Source: Chiua virens (lineage: Eukaryota > Basidiomycota > Agaricomycetes > Boletales > Boletaceae). From it: a stretch of 64,000 nt of DNA. The stretch is taken from positions 372,001-436,000 of the forward strand of contig JAHNUO010000021.1 in the NCBI GenBank assembly GCA_019787685.1, given 5' to 3'. Shown one piece after another: positions 12,581 to 23,787 of this stretch (the stretch's first letter is position 1; every line of letters begins with the position of its first letter). Both the position numbers and the translations under genes were made by a program. The notes under the pieces were generated by a model. The model was given only the letters and a program-made list of their open reading frames with translations, was not told where the DNA came from and searched no databases.

Positions 12581-12828
12581 CGAGAAACTGATCTCTTTAG
12601 TGCAGACTCTCCAATCACCATACAAATCTCCCTTTTGACATGAAAAGCCGAAAGCTGGAGTGAACCCTTTGGCCTAGTCAAGTCTCTGCGTCTGTGTTAT
12701 CTATGTCCATGACGCCCAGCCCGTTGACTTCTGAATGTACATTCACGACCATGGTCATGCTGTCTGCACAGACCATGTCAACATCTCACAAGTCTACCAG
12801 AACAGACACATACAGACAGGGAAACTTC

Positions 12829-13890
12829 CAATTCGATTGAAGTTGACGCACACTCCATTACTGTGGTGGATGTCATTGTGCCGACTATGGATCCTGCTTG
12901 CCGTGAGGAGGTCTTGTACTCCTGGCTCTCTGAGCATAAGTTTGTCACGTTGTGTGGACCTCCAGGTTCAGGGAACACCATGATGCTCTTCACCGTGCTT
13001 CACAAGCTCCTGGACATGGAAGTCCATCCCTGTGCCAGCTCAGATCAGCCGCTGGCTGGCTGGCACCCAGTGAGTTATTTCATTCTTGCATCAATTGGTC
13101 GAACTGGGCAGGTATTGGTGTGTGAGCGACATGTCATGGGTCAAACTCGAACATATCCAATTCATTGGTGCATGTAACCCGCCCACCAACCCTGGTCATG
13201 TTCCCCTCAGTCACCATTTCCTCCAGCATGCACCACTTGTCATGGTTGACTACCCAGGAGAGGTCTCGCTCAAGCAAACCTATGGTACATACAACCATTT
13301 GCTTCTCAAGGTCATCCCGACGCTATGCGGATATGCCAAACCTCTCACAGATGCTATGGTTTCCTTCTACCTCACTTTGCAGAAACGCTTCACATCTGAT
13401 ATCCAAGCTCATTATGTCTACAGTCCTTGCGAACTGATGAGGTGGGTCCAGGGTATCTATGAAGCCATTCGTCCCTTGCAGATCCTGTCTGTGGAAGGCT
13501 TGGTGCGTGTCTGGGCTCATGAGGCACTTCGTCTCTTCCAAGATTGTCTGGTCATGGAGGAAGAAAAGCACTGGACTGACAAACACATTGACCTTGCTGC
13601 CATGGAGCATTTCCCAACCATCAATCGCGATGAAGCATTGAGTCAACCCATCCTCTTCTCCAATTGGACCTCGAAAGACTATATCCCTGTGGACAGAGAA
13701 GTTCTCCACGAGTACACCAAGGCCTGTCTGCACGTGTTCTATAAGGAAGAGCCGGATGTGCTGCTGGTTCTGTTTAATGACATGCTTGATCACATCCTCA
13801 GGATTGATCATGTGTTCCTCGAGGTTCAGGGTCATCTTCTGTTGATTGGTGTTAGCAGCAGCGGCAAGGCAAGCAGGATTCTCTATGCTC
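12829..13890 (+). pseudogene. Dynein heavy chain AAA3-AAA4 fragment, left arm of an inverted repeat
   Basis: It starts in the segment before AAA3 (NSIEVDAHSITVVDVIVPT), then LYSWLSEHKFVTLCGPPGSG, then [11 protein letters not shown] and the AAA3 lid ([57 protein letters not shown]). It continues into the AAA4 entry ([39 protein letters not shown]). This is the order in cytoplasmic dynein heavy chain. The AAA3 Walker A lysine is replaced by asparagine (GPPGSGNT, codon 12974-12976). The coding sequence stops abruptly at 13890, where the strand orientation flips. Neither the upstream AAA1-AAA2 nor the downstream motor parts follow on this strand, so it cannot be functional. Confidence 0.9.
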
Positions 13891-15161
13891 CAGAGCAGCA
13901 TGCTCATCACCCTCGAACAGACCAGGAACCTCGGCATTGGTGAGAAGTGTGTTCATGCGTTCCAGGAATCCCAAGTCAAGTACATTGGTTTCATCCATGA
14001 TGAAAGAAATCTTTTCACCCTTGCATCCAGCATGCCACAGTACAGTACGGAGGTCGTCATCAAAGTCATTCCTGGTATACTTCTTCAAAACCTTGATCTG
14101 GAAAATGCTGAGGCCATTCAGCCAAGCAACAAAATGAGATAATGTCATCTAAAAGTGTGGTTAGCCTTGTAGTATGAGCATAGAGAATCCCACTTGCCTT
14201 GCCGCTGCTGCTAACACCAATCAACAGAAGATGACCCTGAACCTCGAGGAACACATGATCAATCCTGAGGATGTGATCAAGCATGTCATTAAACAGAACC
14301 AGCAGCACATCCGGCTCTTCCTTATAGAACACGTGCAGACAGGCCTTGGTGTACTCGTGGAGAACTTCTCTGTCCACAGGGATATAGTCTTTCGAGGTCC
14401 AATTGGAGAAGAGGATGGGTTGACTCAATGCTTCATCGCGATTGATGGTTGGGAAATGCTCCATGGCAGCAAGGTCAATGTGTTTGTCAGTCCAGTGCTT
14501 TTCTTCCTCCATGACCAGACAATCTTGGAAGAGACGAAGTGCCTCATGAGCCCAGACACGCACCAAGCCTTCCACAGACAGGATCTGCAAGGGACGAATG
14601 GCTTCATAGATACCCTGGACCCACCTCATCAGTTCGCAAGGACTGTAGACATAATGAGCTTGGATATCAGATGTGAAGCGTTTCTGCAAAGTGAGGTAGA
14701 AGGAAACCATAGCATCTGTGAGAGGTTTGGCATATCCGCATAGCGTCGGGATGACCTTGAGAAGCAAATGGTTGTATGTACCATAGGTTTGCTTGAGCGA
14801 GACCTCTCCTGGGTAGTCAACCATGACAAGTGGTGCATGCTGGAGGAAATGGTGACTGAGGGGAACATGACCAGGGTCGGTGGGCGGGTTACATGCACCA
14901 ATGAATTGGATATGTTCGAGTTTGACCCATGACATGTCGCTCACACGCCAATACCCGCCCAGTTCGACCAATTGACACAAGAACGAAATAACTCACTGGG
15001 TGCCAGCCAGCCAGTGGCTGATCTGAGCTGGCACAGGGATGGACTTCCATGTCCAGGAGCTTGTGAAGCACGGTGAAGAGCATCATGGTGTTCCCTGAAC
15101 CCGGAGGTCCACACAACATGAGAGGCTTATGCTCAGAGAACCAGGAGTACAAGACCTCCTC
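12905..15161. repeat. Large inverted repeat: 986-bp gap-free arms, 285-bp spacer
   Basis: Left arm 12905-13890 is the reverse complement of right arm 14176-15161. Paired positions always sum to 28066 at every landmark checked (for example 12905 with 15161 and 12974 with 15092), so there is no indel along the arms. The deduced peptides for the inner part of both arms are identical. By eye, mismatches cluster in the outer 300 bp; I found none between about 13200 and 13870. Weaker dynein homology extends the left arm outward to about 12829. The spacer 13891-14175 contains more of AAA4 in minus orientation. Confidence 0.93.
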
Positions 15162-18100
15162 ATGGGGAATGATATCCTTGGTTGGCACAATGACATCTGC
15201 TGCAGTAACGGAGTACGCATTGATTTCAACCGAGGGGACTTTGGACTTCCAAGCGATCAATTCACCGTTAGCCATCTGTGCATCAAAATTGATGAGAGAC
15301 ACTTCGGCAGCCATCGGCGGCAGGTCGATGCCAGTTTGCTTGCACAGAAACTCGCCCATCTCTGCGCACAAGTCCAGTTTCACGTCACCAGAAAATGCCC
15401 AGATGATACTGACAAGCAACCGTTTAGTGATGTATTGCTCCACTATCTCCGGCGGGAGAGGGAAATCTGAGTGTTGGATATTGTGCTCAATAATGTTACA
15501 TGCAGTCTGGTTGAGCAATGAGACAAGCACAAGATATGCGTGAACAAGCCATCATTCCACTCGTGTGTGATTGGATCGAGGGTGCCGTAAAGCATGTCCT
15601 TGTGGATCGCTTTGGGATCAATGACATACACAATGCCTTCAGTGCCGTCCAGTCTCTCCAACGCCATGAGGAGGACTTGCCACACATTTGTTTTTCCAGT
15701 GCTGGAGGGACCAATCATCATAAGGCCATGCTGAATCTTCTGGATCTAGTAAAGCTGAAGAATTTTCGTGATCCACCACTCCCCATCCATGAGACGCTTC
15801 TCCGCACAGACCTTCAATATCTGCTCATGCAGTGCCTCCAGATCAACAGGGACATAGTCTGTGCCAGGGAAGACATCCGCGAGCAAGCTGGAATGAATTC
15901 AATATTTAGCAAGAGAGGAATTTACGCCATTATTAACCCTCACCTAGTAAGCAGAGGAACATAATCAGTGACCAACTTAGGCACGATTGTCTCTGTAACA
16001 CTTTGTATGGCAATGATCTGCTCAGAGACAGTATCCGAGAGTCCATTGACACTGTCCGTATCCTCCGACTTAGCGTTCTGCAGCCGTTCATGCTTGAGAA
16101 TACCTGCACTGGCAAGCACAGCCTTGAGCACATGCAAACCAAAATTGCAGTGAGGTTGGGGTGACAATTGTTCACCACAAAGGTTGAAGAGGGGCACGAT
16201 CTTGGATGCCAGGGATTCAGCTGTTCAGAAACCTTGAGAGAAAAGCATGACTTGAGCGATGAGCTCATGATCAGGCCTCATCATTGCCACCCTGAGGAAC
16301 TGGTCAGAGTGGTCGTTTGCATGGCAAAAAGATGAATGCACAGTCGGAAAAGTTTCGTCATGGTGGCAAAGTCAAGTGACCAGCATAATTGGGATTAGTG
16401 GTAATGAAGATACCTGGTCTCTGTGCTTAGGAGGACCTGATTGCAGATATGCAGGCAAACGTACCAATATTCTTGTTGATCCTCAAACTCTTTCCAATGA
16501 GCTTGATCTCGGTATTGGGATCCTTGGCGAGAGCAGCTAGCCCCTGTTGTATGCTCTGCACCTATTGTGATACAGGGCTCAAAATACATGCCTCCAGTTG
16601 GCTGAACTCATCAAAGTCCCTCCATGCTCAAACCTGACAAAGACCAGTGAAAATGGGACCCATGGCCTGGAAATCGAATGCTTCATCACAGAAAAACACC
16701 AACACAAAGCGACCAAGCTGGACTCCAAGAGCCTTGACGGATTCAGTTTTACCTGGGACCACCTGTTAGATGACAAGCCAAACACAGATCTTTGTGGACA
16801 TACCTGTGCCAGCTGGACCAAATGGTGAACCACCAAGCCGACTGTCCAAAGCCTGAGTGAGAGTAAGGTATACCCAATCTGTCCAAGGTGTCTGCACAAG
16901 GCGATCTGGAACGCCCAAATACTCCCACCCACAGGGGAAAGTCACATTCGCAACCCGGATAGCTAGACGGTCGAGAGGGTTCTCGGCTGACCGTTCCAGG
17001 TAGAAATGCATCTGCAAGAGCCGCATGAAAGCCTTGTTGTTGGCAATGCATTGTTGGATGAGAGCGTGGGTGATGTCTCGCTGGTGGACGAGTTCCATGG
17101 TGAGGTGCTCACATTTGCGACAGGTGATGAGGCTAAGTTCTCATAGGATGATGTTGGCAAGGAGGTCGAGAGCCTGAGAAATTGTTTCAAGCAGTTCCTC
17201 GGGCAGCTTTCCTCATTCCAGGGTACTCTCAACGGATGTGGTCCAGGCAACTTGAATCGCCGATGTGACAAGTTGAGTGGGATACTTCTCCATCCAGTCC
17301 ATGAGTTGATAAGCGGGAATCCAGTACCGTAGAACGATTGTAGTTTACCAACGGTGTCAGAGAGCAAGTCGGCCAAAGAAATGCACATCAAAGATTCCAA
17401 ACGAGCAAGCCAATCATTGATCTTGGGATAGTCTTTCAAGAGAATCGGCTCACTGAACTGGACTTCCTCCCCCTCATGTGGATATTCATGACGTCGACAA
17501 CAAAAGGTGACTTGTACACCTTCATAACCATCAAGAACTCCACGTTGATGTTTTGGAAGCTGGTGCTCTCCACAGGGAGAAGATGTTTGATGTCTGCACT
17601 CCTAGAGAATATGCCCTCCAAATAGACCCATTGGCGTTGTACATCGATCCACACGTCTTCGTAAAAATGAGTCCACATCCAGAGAATATGAAGAGCCTTA
17701 TCTTACAAAACAGCACGTGAATTCTGTTCAGTTTTTCCTCCCAAGAGCCAGCCTTTTATGGGGTTAGGATGTTTCCATCAGATTAATACCTCTTCCTCAA
17801 AGACTGGCACAAAGCAGTGAGCTCGATGAGATCTCCTTTGTGTCTTGTGAATGTACCTTTGCAATAAGGAGAAAGTTTCATTGCAGTCAAGGAGTTCAGG
17901 TTCTCACTATACTTGGTGAACAGGTCATCCTAGCCTCTGAAGCCTGACATGAACAAGATGTTTCAAGCATGATGAATATGATAGGTCCTACCTAATAAGT
18001 CGACATTTATTCCAGTAGTTCACCAGATCTAGAGTGTAATTAATACAGGTGTCCTTGACCTGTTTGATATACTCCTTGAGAGTCATCTGCACACAATGTC

Positions 18101-19080
18101 AGTATACTGTAGACAGCAGAACTATGGATGTTGTACCTCTCCCTGAGCTTGTACGGTGACTTCCCATAGGACAGATTCATTCTTTTTCAGATCCAAGTCA
18201 TAAGTGTTTCCTAATGTTATGCTGTGCACAATGATCAAAGGAAAGAAAAAGTAGAAGTATGGGACACTTACACAGGGAGACTAATTTGCGATGGTGGCCG
18301 CAAGACCTTGAACAGCTGTTTCCAGTGTCTATCCTCAATGCCTTCGACTTCAAGTCAGAGACGATCATGTTCAACTTTAAGAGTCCTCTGAGTATGTCCT
18401 GACATATTCAAATGCTGCATACCGTCGCATGCGAGTGGGCATATCCTTGGTTGAAGACAAGAGCCCATCAATTTACTGCCTTAATTTCCTTGGATGCACA
18501 GTTGCTCGCGACATCTCTCTCAACTCCCCAATCTGGCCCCAAACACCAGACAATGCAGTCCAGATGGCCTTGAGGTTCTTTAATTCCTCAAATATGGGTT
18601 CCAAACGCGTGTGACATGTCAACTCGAGGTTGAGTGCCTCTTTAGCCCTGCATACAAGGTCGTATTCCTCCTTGACGTGGTTCAGCTTGCCCTCGAAACC
18701 ATTGATAGTGTTCATGGCAATATCAGTATTCTCCACAATTTTACCCTCAGCAACAATCTTGAGCCGAAGTCCAACTACAAACCAAGTCAGACCACTGGCG
18801 AACGAGACATGATATGGCTTACTGGGTTGTTCTTGAATAGAATCATTCTTTTGGCACTTGAGAATCTCATAGGCACTCCATTCACCCCTCAGTTGATCAC
18901 TGTAAAGCCAGTCCTCTGGAAATTGGTATTGACAACATTCGAGAGTCTTCTCGCCGTTGGCACAGAGTTTGATCATGGGACCCCATGTCTTGGTCTTGCA
19001 GGGTGAGTGACTCAGAGAAGGCCATGTCAAACCCAGGGAACCGAGCGTGTGAAAGTTCAAGCTCACCATCTCTTACCGGT
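13891..19080 (-). pseudogene. Cytoplasmic dynein heavy chain pseudogene (tail/linker to AAA4)
   Basis: Reading down from 19.07 kb: tail/linker (QFPEDWLYSDQLRGEWSAYE; IVAEGKIVEN; RLEPIFEELKNLKAIWTALS), then linker ([33 protein letters not shown]). AAA1 follows, with GGSPFGPAGTGKTESVK restored across an intron whose acceptor is TCCCAG, then [23 protein letters not shown]2 has [21 protein letters not shown]3 has GPPGSGNT, and AAA4 has [20 protein letters not shown]. Introns are kept, so this is a DNA-level copy, not a retrocopy. It is clearly dead, with in-frame stops near 17214, 17142, 16629, 16563, 16226 and 15747. There is a frameshift near 16360. Two internal deletions remove roughly 110 residues of the linker (near 17490) and most of AAA2 after FTHIL (near 15535). 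It ends at the inversion point inside AAA4. Dynein is the minus-end microtubule motor that moves nuclei and vesicles in hyphae. Confidence 0.95.
14149..14197 (-). other. Likely GC-AG intron in dynein AAA4
   Basis: The only join that keeps the AAA4 Walker A region in frame uses the donor GCAAGT (after GGCAAG) and the acceptor TTTTAG, a 49-bp intron. The result reads [17 protein letters not shown], matching dynein AAA4. A GT donor two codons later would shift the frame. The intron spans the edge of the inverted repeat at 14176. Confidence 0.65.
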
Positions 19081-19259
19081 GAGAGAAATGATGTCAAACC
19101 AGCGTTGAAGTCATGGCAACACTGGGTGTTCCTGTTCTTGCTGTCAGGTTTCCCAGACACGCAAGGACATCCTCACCTGTGCACTCAGTGTTGGCGCAAA
19201 AAAGAATGATCTTTCCCCTGTATACGGTGAGCCATTTCATACCACTCCTATCCTACTCA

Positions 19260-20375
19260 ATTGATCATTCTGCAGAGCTTCGTATGTCTACTAGGTTTCC
19301 CTTCCTGAACACTGCCTCGCAACTCATCCGTTGCTGTGGTGAATATGATGCGAAAGACAGGCTGTCGTCGTATCATCACTACATCCCATTCCCTTGGAAT
19401 GCTTTTAGATGAAATAGGAATAGAGTGCATCTGGCGTTGAGGAACCTAACCAAGTCAAGATCGAAGAACCTCCCACGCTCGCATTTGTATATCCTGAACT
19501 CGGCAAGGAAACAACAGGGGCCCTATTCGTGCCCTATCACAAGCCCGAGGAACAACTTGCTGACAATGTGATCATCTATTACCTTCCCTTGTCAGGAAGC
19601 ACAAGGTTCCTCAAGTCCATACCGGTCACATATTTAACTGCCATCCACTGGTGCATCATACACGAGTTCCTCACCCCACGCTTCATTCTCGAGGTCAATT
19701 TCAACCCGCTCGCATTGCTAACTGTTTGAGATCAGCGTCTGTATTGGAGCATGTTGATTTTCCCACTGATATCAGAATCGGTGCAGTGTTACTCCTGCTG
19801 TTCCATATCCTCTGGATATATGTGCAGCTGTATTACCCCATTGTTTCCCTCAAGGCTGTGTCCGTGTATGCTCCAACCACTATATGGCGATCCAACAATA
19901 GCCCCTGTCATCCTGGTTTCGCAAAACACCATCAAAAATGTCCAGTGGACCAAATCAACTGCACTTGTCGTGGTGCTGGCATTTTTGGAGGAATGAGCAA
20001 ACTTGCCACAGGCCATCCAGCTTCTGAGCAAGTTGGAAAATGTGGTATGTTCTCGTTTGATTCTTTCCCCCTCACCTTTGCATGGGGGTCTTCTTCCTGC
20101 CTAATTCTGATGTGATCCCCTTGGAGGTCTTTGCCGGTGGTCCGCTCACCAAAAAGACAGGGGACACACTCATGGCCATGGGTATCAAACTCTCCTCAGT
20201 CTGCAGCACAACTGAGTGTTGCACCATCATGTGCATGTTCTGGAGTCCCGGCGAACGGATGCTTTGGGAGTGGGTCTGGTTCGGGCCGAATCAGTGCATA
20301 CGATGGGTGACACAGGGATGGGACGTACATTATGACCAATCATGCCCAGCAATGGACACGTACAATCAGTGAGAT
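19260..20375 (+). pseudogene. NRPS-like AMP-binding (adenylating) enzyme pseudogene
   Basis: Segments in order match the basidiomycete NRPS-like reductase/ligase family. They are an upstream acidic segment, then IYYLPLSGSTRFLKSIPVTY (the phosphate-binding SGST...K core), then IYVQLYYPIVSLKAVSVYAP, TKSTALVVVLAFLEE, and, after an intron with a GTATGT donor near 20044, VFAGGPLTKKTGDTLMAMGI and LSSVCSTTECCTIMCMFWSP. The usual glycine-rich YGATEGG motif is eroded to CSTTECC. The family activates carboxylic acids as adenylates using ATP. Frames change several times; an in-frame TGA replaces the Trp of an EEWA-type segment near 19995, and another stop follows at 20370. The carrier and reductase domains are not seen. 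It lies just upstream of the dynein tail but on the other strand. Confidence 0.75.
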
Positions 20376-21620
20376 GGATCTCCAGGATACATATTGGCAT
20401 ATCATTGAGGTCTTAGATGACAAATTGGATTTGTGGGTTTGAGAAACCCTTGAATGGTGGAATAGGTAAATATTTACGTCATGTCTATCATCAACTCAAC
20501 AATTTTTCACAGCCTTCATGCTCAACAGGCCAAGATTTTGGCATAAGGCATTGTGGTGGATGGAAGGACTGAAAAGTGCACGACACTAATGGCATATTTC
20601 GTGCATGTGCCCTCATTCGCCTTCTGGATCTTCCTCATTACTGCATTTATTTATACTAAGCTAATCAAACTTACGGCATTCCATGTTACCGCTTGGTCCC
20701 TCTCAAGCGTTCCTTTGTGCTCACAGATGCGTGTGCCATGCCATATGCTAGTAGTTTGAATTGGTGATAACCTACCCAAATTGCTCTTGGATTGTCCATT
20801 GCTTCTTGGGATGCTGATTGGTAGGTGACCGAGTGGCGTCACTGGCATTCTGTTTGAGATGCCTATCAAGGGTCTGGTATGCCCGTAGATACACTGGAGC
20901 TATATAAGCGTTTACTTGTCACCGTGGGATGGTGCCCACAATGCACATCGTCCACTGGCATTGCCCATCACACACCGCTTAGCAATGCTGAGAGGTGACA
21001 GCCTGAATGGCGGGATGCTGGCACACCTGCTGAATGAGCACAGTGCTTCCTAAAAGCAAAGGAAGAAACCACGCGTGCCATCGAGGGAACTGGCCAGTAA
21101 GGCTCATGGAGCACTGGGGAGCACGAAAGGCACTTACTTCGCAGGAATAAATGCACCGCTACCGGTGGTGCCACTCCCAGCTTGGGCTCTGGGCAACGCA
21201 AAGTGTGGTATAAAACTTCAGTGGACTGCACTGCGAGCCTATAGCAATACCACAGATGCGATCACAGCGAAGGTGTGGGAACCTAGGCCTTAACCTGAGC
21301 ACAAGACTTAGATCGAAGCCTAGCTGCGACCTCCTTTCCCCTCACACCAGAAACTTCCCTGAAACTCGAAACTTGGCAAAGGTGTGAGTGATACTTTCAG
21401 CTATGCGCAAAAGCAAGTCAGAACACATGACTGCAGCCTCCCTAGGAGGTTTCTCGTAGCTATCTCATTTACTGAGCGAGGCTAAACACCCCCCGACACC
21501 CCAGTGCCACGCAGCCACAAGCAAAATTTTCAGCCCTGTCGTACACCCACTCGTTAGTAACAAACACAGGCTCGAAAAAACCTTCCCTAGACCACCCACC
21601 TCTGAAAAACCCCACTTAGG
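20376..21620. other. Region without a recognisable gene
   Basis: Possible decayed 3' sequence of the adenylating enzyme follows 20376, but I cannot align motifs. From about 21000 the composition becomes more GC- and C-rich, like the dioxygenase-like pseudogene that follows, so upstream exons of that gene may lie here. Confidence 0.3.
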
Positions 21621-21627
21621 TAACTCG

Positions 21628-23787
21628 ATGCCCGAGAACTTTCACCCTGGTGTGAGTAGGGACTTCACCTACAGAAGGCAGCCAGGAAGAGAGAGCTTGT
21701 TGAGGCCCACAGCACACCTTCTGAAAGAACTTCCCCCAAACCCCCTTTTTGGAAACCCCAAAGGAACTGGCTCTGCCAAAATCCCTGTTTCAACACCCCG
21801 GTGTGAGGACTCTAAGCTAAACTCTGAAACTGCAGTGCATGCTCCTGTAGAATTTTCCGATCTAGGCAGGGTGGGGTCCGGGGGTTGTGCTCAGGGTGTG
21901 CCTCGAGTCCATTGTGCGAATGTCGACCTTCTTAGGGTGTTCCATGACTACAAGGTCGACAGGCCAGTGGGCGAAGCCTGGGAGAGTTGCTTCCCGCTGA
22001 ACTCAGAGGCAGAGGGGATGGCATTTCATGAAGTGTTTTTCGTGACTGAAGCAGTGAGTGTGGTGGTTGGGTTAGATGTGCTTGGAACTCAACCACAAAG
22101 TCCCAGGAATGCCCTGAGCCCCCCTAGCTTCCTACGTTTGTTTTTGGGGAGTTTCCTGCTGAACTTACCCCTGAGAAGTCAAGGCCCCTGCTTCCTTTTA
22201 GCCCCCAAGGGAAGAGACACATGCCTAGCTCAGTCTTTGCCTCAAGCCCACCCACCCCCACCCCCAAGAAGCTGGAACCCCGTAGCCTCCCTCTCCTGGC
22301 TAGCCACATACCCCCCGAGGCTCTCAACCCTCACTCAAAGAAGAAGAGAAACGGGAGTGGGTCGAAGAAGAAGAGGTCAGCGAAGAGGTTGCAGGAGAAC
22401 TCTAGAAGAGTTCTCAAAATTGCTCGGGGAATTGTTAAGGAAAGGAAAGTGATTCGGGTTTCTCTTGATTCTCAGTCCTTCCATGTAGCAAGCACAGGCT
22501 GGCAAAGGCTCGCGAGGTTACCTCAGCACCACAGGGAAGATTTATAGCCACCTTGGAAGCTTCACTCAGATTCCTTACACCAAGCGAGTGGGTTTGTTGA
22601 TGGTTAGACTCTCTAACTGTGGTTTTTAGGCACCAGCCTGTTTTCATCTTTGACCAGCATAACCATTTGCTTGCAGTGCGGTGCCGCACTGCTACTTGGT
22701 TTTTAGATAACTTGCATGAGCTTGATGCCCTTTTACAAAAGTACCTAGGAGCTCTCTTGAGCAAGAGGCCCCAAAGGATCCAAGATTATGCAGAGAATCC
22801 CCAAGGGAGCCACATCCCTCTCTTAGTAGGTTGGCACCAGCAACCGACAGAGGTAATTTTTTTGACCTTTTATCCATAAAACTGCTGAGAGTGCTTTTTT
22901 TTTCAGAACCCAACCCAGACAGAGTTGCATGGAATTCACAAGGCAGCCACAGATGAGTTCATTGGGTCTTCTTTGGTCAAAAATCTCACCTGAGCTTGTG
23001 TTATTCTCTCCCTTCTTTGATTTGATGAAAAAGGCTCACTGGTAGAAATTTTGTATGTGAGACACTGAGGTTTTACTTCCCTGCTTGTGCAGAGAGGTTC
23101 CAGAGGGCAGTTGACTACTGGGCTGAGATGAATGTGGGGAAGCCTGAGCAAAAAGGTTGAGGCACAGTTTGGGCTTTTTTTTAACTTTTGCCCAAATGTT
23201 CCCCTTCCTGGAGGTTGAGTCCACACAGTGCCTCATGCTGATAGGAAAATGTTGCAGGTGGCCTTTGTGCTCTCTTGACATACCACAAGAATAGTATGTG
23301 CTCCACTTTCTATTTACTGAAAATTCATTATTTTTCCTTCTAATAGGGTCCTTTAACTTAAAAGAAAAGGCTTGGCTGGCAATTTGGGAGCTTGAGGTGA
23401 TACTTGAGCTTCCTGTTGGTGTCTTGCTTTTATATCCCTCTGCTTTGTTTTATCACTTCAATGTCGACATTAGTGGTGAGGCTTATTTTTCTAGCCTAGA
23501 TAGGTTGTTTATATAACCAACTATTCAGATATGATTATTCAAAGCAGTGACCAGCCTCATGTTAGTGAGAGAGAGAAATATTCTAAGTGGGATTGTTCAT
23601 CACAGGGTAGAGTTTGGTCTGGTTTAACCAAGCCAGTATGATTCAGTCAGCAGAGTTAGGCTATAACTCAATGAAGCAGGCTCAAGCTGCTGGCTTGGAA
23701 ACCACAACAAATTTTGAAGAAGATGCAAATACATACTTCAAACCTTCCACTCAATTTGTTCTGCCTTCCTGTGATTTGGTAGAGTAG
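21628..23787 (+). pseudogene. Decayed 2-oxoglutarate/Fe(II) dioxygenase-like gene (possible fungal TET/JBP type)
   Basis: The first part (21628-22550) encodes Pro/Arg-rich low complexity with a basic block SKKKRNGSGSKKKRSAKRL in one frame. Next come VFRHQPVFIFDQHNHLLAVR and LLVGWHQQPTEV, then after damage VPHADRK (an HxD-like motif near 23233), then WLAIWELEVILELPVGVLLL and YPSALFYHFNVDI (candidate distal His in the second core strand), and finally MIQSAELGYNSMKQAQAAGL ending at a TAG 23785-23787. I remember this order (basic linker, FD-N/H-LL, HxD, LWDLKLVVEFPPG, PSA-H-N, WF-Q-E-GY) from a repeated basidiomycete family with a double-stranded beta-helix dioxygenase pattern. Assigning it to TET/JBP is inference. 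Frameshifts and stops are frequent between 22880 and 23300. Confidence 0.45.

Noticed and set aside
13323..14743. Long open frames antisense to dynein (204 and 189 codons, identical to each other)
   Set aside because: They are complements of the conserved dynein coding sequence in the two arms; the sense reading matches dynein throughout.
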